Origin: Streptomyces sclerotialus
GTDB taxonomy: Bacteria; Actinomycetota; Actinomycetes; Streptomycetales; Streptomycetaceae
Assembly: GCA_000719105.1 (NCBI GenBank)
Contig: JODX01000008.1
Span: 1-64,000 of the forward strand
Length of the DNA stretch: 64,000 bases
Direction: 5' to 3'
Below are positions 17,300 to 23,443 of the stretch, piece after piece. Within the stretch, counting starts at the first letter, position 1; each line of letters begins with the position of its first letter. The translations under genes and the position numbers were made by a program. The notes under the pieces were generated by a model. That model had not been told where the DNA came from, ran no database searches, and saw only the letters and a program-made list of their open reading frames with translations.

Positions 17300-17460
17300 T
17301 TCTCGCCTACCGGGTTAGCTGACGGGTTCGGAACAGGAAGGTCTCCTACGCGCGTATATCGGCCGTTCCATGACGGCGACATCCGCCCGATTCACCCCAA
17401 TTGATGGTTCCCCGGTTCCCTTACGGGATTCGGCGCGTGCGCACGGAGCCGCCTCTTGTG
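17300..17460 (-). ncRNA. c-di-AMP riboswitch (ydaO/yuaA type)
   Basis: Reading the minus strand, the leader shows the conserved order of the ydaO motif: CGTAAGGGAACCGGGGAACC (about 17430-17408), GGGGTGAAT (17398-17390), then CGAACCCGTCAGCTAACC (17330-17313) with GGTAGGCG just after, ending in a GAAGGAAGGAAAGGAG tail that holds the ribosome site. The element precedes an M23 hydrolase, as this class does for rpf and NlpC/P60 genes in actinomycetes. c-di-AMP binding normally switches expression off. Exact ends are approximate. Confidence 0.78.
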
Positions 17461-17711
17461 ACGGCTGGGACGACCGCGCTGCGTTATCGAACGTTAATAG
17501 ACGCGCAGGCCGTATTCCAAGCAGTTCCGAGTGATCGTTCCTACTTCCGCGCTGGACATAGGGGTCATCGGGGTACCGATCCGGGCGAGTTGACTTCAAC
17601 TTGAAAACCTCCGACTTTCTGACTGTGTGTCAGTTGTTATGCGCAGGGAGGTCGCTCGGACACGCTTGGTGATGCGGGTTCCGCGGCGTGGTCGCTCCGG
17701 TCGATTTCCGG
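17461..17711. other. intergenic: upstream promoter region of the M23 gene
   Basis: Relatively AT-rich for this genome. On the minus strand TTGGAA (17520-17515) and TATTAA (17499-17494) are a possible promoter with a short 15-bp spacer. TTCAA-C-TTGAA at 17596-17606 is a small dyad. No gene is supported. Confidence 0.35.
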
Positions 17712-18371
17712 TCAGCCCGCGGAGAGCTCGGCCAGGTCCGTCCGCTCCGTCAACTCCGCGAGCGGCAGGGTGTGCTGGGTCTGGAGCACCTTCGCGCGCA
17801 GGTAACGGACGTTGTGGGCGGTCGTGAAGACCCCCGTGGCGACGCGGTCGCGGACGTCGATGCCCAGATCGCGGAGCTGCCGCGCCTTGTCGGGGTTGTT
17901 GGAGAGCAGATCGAGCGCGCCGACACCGAGCGCCCGGAGCATCTGCGCGGCGGCCGTGTAGTCGCGCCCGTCCTCGGGCAGACCGAGCGCCGCGTTGGCG
18001 GCATAGGTGTCGAGGCCCTGGTCCTGGAGCGCATACGCGTCGAGCTTGTTGTAGAGACCGATGCCCCGGCCCTCCTGGCGGAGGTAGAGCAGAACGCCCC
18101 CGCGGCCGGCGATCCGCTCCACCGCCTCGCGCAGTTGCGGCCCGCAGTCGCAGCGGGCCGAGCCGAAGACGTCCCCGGTCAGGCACTCCGAGTGCAGCCG
18201 GACCAGTGGCGTCACGCCGGGCCCGGGCTCGCCAAGGACGACGGCCACATGCTCCAGACCGTCGGCCAGGCCGTGGAAGGTGACCAGTTCGGCGTCGACG
18301 GAGTACCCGTCGTGGAAACGCAGCGGCACCCGGACGCGGGCACGCGGGGCGGCGGCGGGGAGGTCGGGCAT
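17712..18371 (-). CDS. ribA: GTP cyclohydrolase II (RibA-type)
   Basis: 219 residues, the length of a stand-alone RibA with no DHBP synthase domain. Zinc ligands lie in SECLTGDVFGSARCDCGPQ, and the catalytic/GTP region is LLYLRQEGRGIGLYNKLDAYALQDQG. SNNPDK and the terminal YLRAKV are family signatures. It converts GTP to 2,5-diamino-6-ribosylamino-4(3H)-pyrimidinone 5-phosphate, the first step of riboflavin and some pyrrolopyrimidine pathways. It is not in a full rib operon. It sits with a MarR gene and a divergent RibD-like gene that share operator-like motifs, so it is probably a secondary, regulated copy. Confidence 0.92.
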   Translation of the reverse strand: MPDLPAAAPRARVRVPLRFHDGYSVDAELVTFHGLADGLEHVAVVLGEPGPGVTPLVRLHSECLTGDVFGSARCDCGPQLREAVERIAGRGGVLLYLRQEGRGIGLYNKLDAYALQDQGLDTYAANAALGLPEDGRDYTAAAQMLRALGVGALDLLSNNPDKARQLRDLGIDVRDRVATGVFTTAHNVRYLRAKVLQTQHTLPLAELTERTDLAELSAG

Positions 18372-18386
18372 GCGGATCTCCTTGCT

Positions 18387-18402
18387 GCTTCAGTTTTGAA
18401 GC
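18387..18402. promoter_or_regulatory. palindrome GCTTCAGTTTTGAAGC upstream of ribA
   Basis: A 16-bp inverted repeat (GCTTCA/TGAAGC) begins 16 bases before the ribA start. It resembles the sites at 18427 and 19137 and is a candidate MarR operator. Confidence 0.5.
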
Positions 18403-18426
18403 ACATCGACGCCAGGACTCTATCTC

Positions 18427-18444
18427 TGCTTAAAAGTTCAAGCA
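18427..18444. promoter_or_regulatory. operator-like TGCTTAAAAGTTCAAGCA
   Basis: TGCTT and AAGCA arms around AAAAGTTC lie 56-73 bases before ribA. The left part, TGCTTAAAAGTT, is repeated exactly at 19138-19149 by the MarR and RibD-like starts. That supports one regulator acting at both promoters. Confidence 0.6.
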
Positions 18445-18484
18445 ATAGCGGCTCGAGCACCGGCCTCTGGGCGACCGCCGAGGG

Positions 18485-18592
18485 AGACGGCCCGGGGGAA
18501 ATGGCCAAGGAAAACGGCCGCGGGGAACGACCGAGGGGAACGGCCGCGGGGAACGACCGCGGGGAACGACCGAGGGAGACACCCGGGAGCGG
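18485..18592 (+). repeat. degenerate tandem repeats, GGCCGCGGGGAACGACCG type
   Basis: Five or six imperfect copies of a roughly 18-base unit (GGGGGAAATGGCCAAGGAAAA, then CGGCCGCGGGGAACGACCGA and variants) fill the gap between the MarR stop and ribA operators. No coding function is evident. It may form stacked hairpins. Confidence 0.6.
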
Positions 18593-18597
18593 CCGGC

Positions 18598-19119
18598 TCA
18601 CCCGGGCGAAGACGAACAGGACCGCCTGCGCCACGGCAGTCCGCCGGCCCGTACCGCCCGCCCCCCGTCACCCTGGATGGCCTCCGCGATGCCCGTGCAG
18701 ATCCGCTCCAACTCCCCCACCTGCTCCGGCGTGAGGTGGTCGAAGACCGCCCCGCGCACCGTCTCCACGTGCCCCGGCGCCGTACGCTCCAGGACGGCCG
18801 CCCCCTCCTCCGTGAGCACCGCGATGCTGCCGCGCCCGTCCGAGGGGCACCCCTCGCGCCGTACCGACCCGTCCTTCTCCAGCCGCGTCACCGCATAGGT
18901 GAGCCGACTGCGCGTGATCTTCAGCGCCTCGGCCAGATCGGTCATCCGCAGCCGGCGGTCCGGCGCCTCGGAGAGGGTGGCCAGCACGGAGTAGTACAGG
19001 TGCGGCATGCCGGCCTCCTGCTGGAGCTGCCGGTCGATGGCGTCCTCCAGGAGCAGGGAGGCGGCGATGTAGGCGCGCCAGGCACGCTGTTCCTCGGCGG
19101 TGAGCCAGCGGGTCGTCAT
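18598..19119 (-). CDS. MarR-family regulator of the ribA/RibD-like group
   Basis: 173 residues with a MarR winged helix: MTDLAEALKITRSRLTYAVTRLEKDGSVRREGCPSDGRGSIAVLTEEG at about 58-105 holds the recognition helix and wing (the usual DxR is SDGRG). It is flanked by ribA on the same strand and a divergent RibD-like gene, with matching operator-like sequences at both. Autoregulation and control of the pair are likely. The effector could be a flavin-related or aromatic compound, but this is inference. The C-terminal tail (AVRAGGLPWRRRSCSSSPG) is atypical and basic. Confidence 0.87.
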   Translation of the reverse strand: MTTRWLTAEEQRAWRAYIAASLLLEDAIDRQLQQEAGMPHLYYSVLATLSEAPDRRLRMTDLAEALKITRSRLTYAVTRLEKDGSVRREGCPSDGRGSIAVLTEEGAAVLERTAPGHVETVRGAVFDHLTPEQVGELERICTGIAEAIQGDGGRAVRAGGLPWRRRSCSSSPG

Positions 19120-19136
19120 GCGGGCAGTGTAGTAAT

Positions 19137-19172
19137 TGCTTAAAAGTTGAACCGTCGAACCGTCGAACCGTC
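19137..19172. promoter_or_regulatory. MarR site plus three tandem GAACCGTC repeats
   Basis: TGCTTAAAAGTTGAAC at 19138-19153 is followed by GAACCGTC three times in a row (19149-19172). The array lies 58-81 bases before the RibD-like start and could be a compound operator. Confidence 0.5.
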
Positions 19173-19229
19173 ATACCGGGGAAGCCGCCCAGGCACCCCC
19201 GGCCGACCGGACGAACCAGGAGTACGCCC

Positions 19230-20375
19230 ATGCCCCAGCCGCCCTATGTCCTGCTGTCCGCGGCCGTCTCCCTCGACGGCCACCTCGACGACACCGGGCC
19301 GGAGCGGCTGCTGCTCTCGAACGCCGCCGACTTCGACCGGGTCGACGAGGTACGGGCGGCGAGCGACGCCATCCTGGTCGGCGCCGGCACCCTGCGCGCC
19401 GACAACCCCCGGCTGCTGGTCAACTCGCCCGAACGGCGCGCGTCCCGGGTCGCCGCCGGCCTCCCGGAGTACCCGCTGAAGGTCACCGTCACCGCGTCCG
19501 GCGACCTCGACCCGGCAGCGCGGTTCTGGCACACCGGCGGCGAGAAGGCGGTGTACACGACCGACAGCGGCGCCGAACGCGTACGCGGCCTGGAGCTGCC
19601 TGCCGACGTGGTCCCTGTCGGCCCCGAGCTGGACTGGCGGGCCGTCCTCGGCCACCTCGGCACCGCACGCGGCGTCCGGCGCCTCATGGTCGAGGGCGGC
19701 GGACGGATCCACACCCAGCTGCTCCAGCAGGGCCTCGCCGACGAACTGCAGCTCGCCGTCGCCCCCCTCCTCGTCGGCGAGGCGGCCGCGCCCCGGATGT
19801 TCGGCACCGGCCCGTACCCCGGCGGACCGCGCAGCCGGCTGCGGCTGCTGGAGAGCCGGCCCGTCGGGGACATCGTCCTTCTGCGCTACGCCCCCACGGT
19901 CCCCGGCACGGGCGGGCACGTCTCGGCCGCCGACCGGCACTGGCTGGCGCTCGCCTGCGAGCTGGCGGCCGAGTGCCCGCCCTCGCAGACCGCGTTCAGC
20001 GTGGGCGCGGTGGTCGTCGCCGCCGACGGCACGGAACTGGCCCGCGGCCACTCCCGGGAGGCCGGCGACCCCGTGGTCCACGCCGAGGAGGCGGCCCTCG
20101 CGAAGCTGGACCCCGCCGACCCGCTCCTGGCCGGCGCCACCGTCTACAGCAGCCTGGAACCCTGCGCCCGCCGCGCCTCCCGCCCGTCGCCCTGCGCCCG
20201 GCTGATCCTCGACGCCGGGGTGCGGCGTGTGGTCACCGCCTGGCGGGAGCCCGACACGTTCGTCGTGGCCGCCGACGGCAGCGGGCTCCTCGCCACGGCG
20301 GGCGCCGACGTCGTCGTACTCCCGGAGTATGAGCACCGGGCGACCGCGCCGAACCGTCATCTGCTCGGCCCTTGA
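19230..20375 (+). CDS. RibD-like reductase-deaminase fusion, reversed domain order
   Basis: 381 residues from the ATG at 19230, with AGGAG at 19217. Residues 1-225 are a RibD C-terminal/DHFR-like reductase (LLSAAVSLDGHLDDTGPERLLLSN, DAILVGAGTLRADNP, LMVEGGGRIH, DELQLAVAPLLVG). Residues 230-381 are a cytidine/deoxycytidylate-type deaminase with zinc motifs HAEEAAL and EPCARRASRPSPCARLI. Bacterial RibD (RibG) carries the deaminase first, so the order is inverted here. With GTP cyclohydrolase II next door it could turn the GTP opening product into 5-amino-6-ribitylaminouracil phosphate or a related pyrimidine. Confidence 0.85.
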   Translation: MPQPPYVLLSAAVSLDGHLDDTGPERLLLSNAADFDRVDEVRAASDAILVGAGTLRADNPRLLVNSPERRASRVAAGLPEYPLKVTVTASGDLDPAARFWHTGGEKAVYTTDSGAERVRGLELPADVVPVGPELDWRAVLGHLGTARGVRRLMVEGGGRIHTQLLQQGLADELQLAVAPLLVGEAAAPRMFGTGPYPGGPRSRLRLLESRPVGDIVLLRYAPTVPGTGGHVSAADRHWLALACELAAECPPSQTAFSVGAVVVAADGTELARGHSREAGDPVVHAEEAALAKLDPADPLLAGATVYSSLEPCARRASRPSPCARLILDAGVRRVVTAWREPDTFVVAADGSGLLATAGADVVVLPEYEHRATAPNRHLLGP

Positions 20376-20387
20376 GCACCGGAGTGC

Positions 20388-20417
20388 CCTGCACCCGCAC
20401 CCGCACCCGCACCCGCG
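20388..20417 (+). repeat. short CACCCG tandem repeat
   Basis: About four copies of CACCCG lie between the RibD-like stop and the tRNA-Met promoter. It is a simple sequence repeat with no assigned role. Confidence 0.6.
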
Positions 20418-20451
20418 GTGAAACCGTGTGCTCGACGTCCCGCGCATGGCG

Positions 20452-20457
20452 TACACT
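20452..20457 (+). promoter_or_regulatory. -10 element TACACT of tRNA-fMet
   Basis: TACACT ends 11 bases before the mature tRNA. No good -35 hexamer is visible at 16-18 bp. Confidence 0.4.
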
Positions 20458-20468
20458 GGTTTCACCGA

Positions 20469-20542
20469 CGCGGGGTGGAGCAGCTCGGTAGCTCGCTGGG
20501 CTCATAACCCAGAGGTCGCAGGTTCAAATCCTGTCCCCGCTA
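20469..20542 (+). tRNA. initiator tRNA-Met (CAT)
   Basis: Full cloverleaf. The acceptor CGCGGGG/CCCCGCT leaves a C1:U72 mismatch, a mark of initiator tRNAs. The anticodon CAT is in CTCATAAC, with TTCAAATC in the T-loop and GGGCTC before the anticodon giving the G-C rich stem of initiators. CCA is not encoded. Confidence 0.95.
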
Positions 20543-20549
20543 CTGAAGG

Positions 20550-20586
20550 CCTGGGGCCGGAATCCGATGAGGATTCCGGCCCCAGG
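20550..20586 (+). terminator. terminator after tRNA-fMet
   Basis: A perfect 16-bp stem starting CCTGGGGCCGG, loop GATGA, 8 bases beyond the tRNA. Confidence 0.8.
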
Positions 20587-20685
20587 TGTTTTCGGACGCA
20601 GGTGTTCCCGGGCCCAGGTGGTCTCCTGCCCCTGGCCGCGGACGCGCGTCGGTAAGCCCGTATCTCCTCACGCCCGTACAGCCGG

Positions 20686-20715
20686 TTGACAGGCCCGGAC
20701 TGTCTGCAGCACCGT
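20686..20715 (+). promoter_or_regulatory. promoter of MFS-glycosyltransferase operon
   Basis: TTGACA at 20686-20691 is a consensus -35. CACCGT at 20710-20715 is a weak -10 at 18 bp. The start point would fall inside the palindrome at 20718-20731. Confidence 0.45.
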
Positions 20716-20717
20716 CT

Positions 20718-20731
20718 TGGGAGCGCTCCCA
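20718..20731. promoter_or_regulatory. perfect CebR-type operator TGGGAGCGCTCCCA
   Basis: A 14-bp perfect palindrome identical to the published CebR box of Streptomyces, the site of the LacI-family cellobiose/cello-oligosaccharide repressor. It lies 38 bases before the MFS start, at the expected transcription start. Other LacI-family repressors bind related sequences, so the regulator is inferred. Confidence 0.75.
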
Positions 20732-20768
20732 CAGTCCGTCGCCGCCGAACCGGAAAGTGACCGCACGC

Positions 20769-22121
20769 ATGCCTGACCGCACTTCCGCTGCTCAGCCAGG
20801 ATCCACTCACGGCACGCGCTTACCCGGGCGCGGGAAGGGCGGCCGCTGGCGCATGGTCGCCGATCCCGCGGTGCGCAACCTGATCGCCGCCAGCGGGGCG
20901 ATCGGGGTGGCCGGCGCGTTCGTGGTGCCCACCACCAGCCTCTTCCTGACCGAGGCGGTCACCGCCACACCCCTGATGGTCGGCCTGTTCTTCGCCGCCC
21001 GGTCGATCGCGGAGATCGGCACGGACGTGGTGGTGGGCGCGGTCTCCGACCGGCTCCGCGACCGCCGTACGATCCTGGTGCTCACCGCGCTGCTCAACGC
21101 CGCCGGCGCCCTCTGCTACACCTTCCTGCGCGACTACTACGCGCTGCTCGTGACCGGCATGATCTGTTTCGGCCTGGGCGGTGCCTGCTTCGGCCAGCTC
21201 TTCGCCTACACCCGCGAACTGGCGGACGCGCGCGGCGTGGACGCCCCCTTCTTCAACGGCTTCCTGCGCTCGGTCACCTCGCTGGCCTGGGTGGTGGGCC
21301 CGCCGCTCGCCTTCTGGCTGATCTCCGAGTGGTCGTTCGCCGTGCTGTACGCCGCGACGGCCGGGCTGTCCCTGCTGGCGGCGGTGCTGTGCCGGTGGGG
21401 GCTGCCGCACATCGACGGACCGGCCCCGTCCCTGGCGGACGCCCCGCCGGACGCCCCGGCGGACGTCCCGCCGGACGAGGAGCCACCGCCCGGGCTGCGG
21501 GGGATGTTCGCCGGTGTCGGACTGCCCACGCTGCTCGTGCTCGGATCCGTGGTCCTGCTGCTCGGCGCCAACGCGATGTACCAGATCAATCTGCCCCTCT
21601 ACGTCACCGACGAACTGGAGATGAGCGCCCAGTTCGCCGGTCTGCTGCTCGGGGTGAGCGCCGCGGTGGAGATTCCGCTGCTGGTGCTGGCGGGGGTCTG
21701 GGCGGACCGCCTCGGCAAACGGCGGCTGATGATCGTGGCCGCCGTCTGCGCCACGCTCTTCTTCGCTCTCCTCCCGCTCGCGGAGAGCCGCCCGCTGCTG
21801 CTGGCACTGCAGCCGCTCAACGCCGCCTGGGCGGCGGTGGCCCTGAACATCCCCGTCGTGATGCTCCAGGACAGCCTGCCCGGCCGGGCCGGCACCGCCT
21901 CGGCCCTGTACTCCAGCGCCTTCAAGGCCGGCATGTTCCTGGGCGGCCTCGCCGTCGGCACGGTCGCGACGTGGACCGGCTACGCCCAGGTCTTCTGGGT
22001 CTGCGCCGCCCTGACCGCACTGGCCGGAGTGCTCGTACTGCTCCTGCGTCCCGCCCCCGCCGGTCACCCCGCCGACCACCCCGCCGATCCCACCGGCTCC
22101 CGCGAAAGGAGAAGCGCGTGA
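20769..22121 (+). CDS. MFS transporter, sugar-efflux-like, under CebR-type box
   Basis: 450 residues from the ATG at 20769, with GGAAAG about 11 bases upstream. The protein has 12 predicted helices with a Pro/Asp-rich central loop at about residues 215-245 (DAPPDAPADVPPDEE). The loop 2-3 signature VVGAVSDRLRDRR and the mirrored AGVWADRLGKRR are classic MFS motif A. Overall it resembles SetA/SotB-type sugar efflux and drug carriers. The glycosyltransferase gene overlaps its stop by four bases (GTGA), so the two are coupled. The CebR-like site suggests control by cello-oligosaccharides. Confidence 0.87.
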   Translation: MPDRTSAAQPGSTHGTRLPGRGKGGRWRMVADPAVRNLIAASGAIGVAGAFVVPTTSLFLTEAVTATPLMVGLFFAARSIAEIGTDVVVGAVSDRLRDRRTILVLTALLNAAGALCYTFLRDYYALLVTGMICFGLGGACFGQLFAYTRELADARGVDAPFFNGFLRSVTSLAWVVGPPLAFWLISEWSFAVLYAATAGLSLLAAVLCRWGLPHIDGPAPSLADAPPDAPADVPPDEEPPPGLRGMFAGVGLPTLLVLGSVVLLLGANAMYQINLPLYVTDELEMSAQFAGLLLGVSAAVEIPLLVLAGVWADRLGKRRLMIVAAVCATLFFALLPLAESRPLLLALQPLNAAWAAVALNIPVVMLQDSLPGRAGTASALYSSAFKAGMFLGGLAVGTVATWTGYAQVFWVCAALTALAGVLVLLLRPAPAGHPADHPADPTGSRERRSA

Positions 22122-23050
22122 GCACGCCGCCCGCCTGCACGGTCGTCGTCCCCACCTACAACCGCACCGACCTCCTCCGGCTCACCCTGGACTCCCTGTG
22201 CCGCCAGCGGCTCCCCACCGGCGAGCGATTCGAAGTGGTGGTGTCGGACGACGGCTCCACCGACGGCACCGAGGAGCTCGTCACCGGCTACCGCGACCGG
22301 CTCGACGTGCGTTACTTCTTCCAGGAGGACGAGGGCTACCGCGTCGCCAGGGCCCGCAACGCCGGTATCGCGCACGCCCGCGCCGCCGTCTGCGTGTTCG
22401 TGGACTCCGGGGTGATCCTGCGTTCCGGCGCCCTGGCCGCCCACCTGACGGCGCACCGGGAGACGTCCGTGCCCACGGCGGTCGTCGGCTACGTCCTCTG
22501 CTTCAACGAGGGCAACGAGGACGGCGAGGAGATCCTCGAGGCCCTCGACCTCGCCGACCCGGACGCCTCCTTCGCCGCCTTCACCGCACAGCACCGCTGG
22601 CCGGACATCCGCGAGGACTACTACGAGCGCTACGGCGAGGATCTGGACGCCCTGACGGCGCCCTGGCTGATGTGGTGGACGTGCAACGCGTCGGCAGGTA
22701 CCGCGCTGCTGCGCGAGGTCGGCGGCTTCGACGAGGCGTACCGCTCCTGGGGCGCCGAGGACGTCGACCTCGGCTACCGGCTGCGCACGGCCGGCGCGCG
22801 CTTCGTACTGCGCCGCGACGCGACCGCGCTGCACGTCCCGCACCCGAAGAGCTACGAGGACAACATGCGCTCGGCCGCCCACAACTACCGGTACTTCGCG
22901 GCCAAGTACGACACCCCGGTCGCCCACCTGGTCCCGGACAACCACTTCCACGAGATCGAGGACATCCTGCGCTCGCGCGGCCTGGCCGACGGCAAGGTGA
23001 CCGACCGGTTCGGCTCGGAGTTCCGGCCCATCGACCGGACGGGCGCCTGA
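22118..23050 (+). CDS. GT2-family glycosyltransferase
   Basis: 310 residues with a GTG start overlapping the upstream stop, and AAAGGAGAAG as ribosome site. The GT-A fold is clear: VVVPTYNRTDLL at 8-19, VVSDDGSTDGTEE near 43-55, ARARNAGIAHARAAVCVFVDSGV (the DxD position is VDSG) and the acceptor-loop WGAEDVDLGYRL typical of the chondroitin-polymerase-like C-terminal part. It is soluble with no TM segments. It transfers a sugar from a nucleotide sugar to an unknown acceptor. Coupling to an MFS exporter suggests a small glycosylated product or sugar that is exported. Confidence 0.88.
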   Translation: MSTPPACTVVVPTYNRTDLLRLTLDSLCRQRLPTGERFEVVVSDDGSTDGTEELVTGYRDRLDVRYFFQEDEGYRVARARNAGIAHARAAVCVFVDSGVILRSGALAAHLTAHRETSVPTAVVGYVLCFNEGNEDGEEILEALDLADPDASFAAFTAQHRWPDIREDYYERYGEDLDALTAPWLMWWTCNASAGTALLREVGGFDEAYRSWGAEDVDLGYRLRTAGARFVLRRDATALHVPHPKSYEDNMRSAAHNYRYFAAKYDTPVAHLVPDNHFHEIEDILRSRGLADGKVTDRFGSEFRPIDRTGA

Positions 23051-23170
23051 CGGACCGGCGCCCCCGCTCCCGCACGGCCCGCCCGCGTGAACACCGCAGC
23101 GCCCGGACCGACCGAAGCCGATACGGGCGCTGCACAGCAGGTCGGAGGGGGACAACCCCTCCCCCGCCTC

Positions 23171-23243
23171 CGTAGGCCCTGTGGGACTCGAACCCACAAC
23201 CAATGGATTAAAAGTCCACTGCTCTGCCAATTGAGCTAAGGGC
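23171..23243 (-). tRNA. tRNA-Lys (TTT)
   Basis: Cloverleaf on the minus strand: acceptor GGGCCCT/AGGGCCT, anticodon loop CTTTTAA (TTT), T-loop TTCGAGT, discriminator A. Confidence 0.95.
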
Positions 23244-23381
23244 CCGGGTGATGTTGCTCCCCCGAGCATAGCTGGCGGATGCCGGGACGCCGATCGGGTA
23301 TCGGCGACCCGGCCGCGTCACAAGATCCGCAAAAAGGTCCGACGAAGAACAGAACGGACGGAATGACGGGCACCCACATGC

Positions 23382-23417
23382 GTCACGCCCCCGGCGATCT
23401 CTCGCCGGGGGCGTGAC
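23382..23417 (-). terminator. terminator of DEAD-box helicase gene
   Basis: A perfect 16-bp stem starting GTCACGCCCCC with a 4-base loop, 27 bases past the helicase stop. Confidence 0.8.
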
Positions 23418-23443
23418 GTCAGTCATGCGGTGGGCCGGACGGC

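Noticed and set aside
20550..20586. Hairpin after tRNA-Met as a possible CRISPR repeat or riboswitch
   Set aside because: It is a single perfect stem directly after a tRNA, best explained as a terminator.
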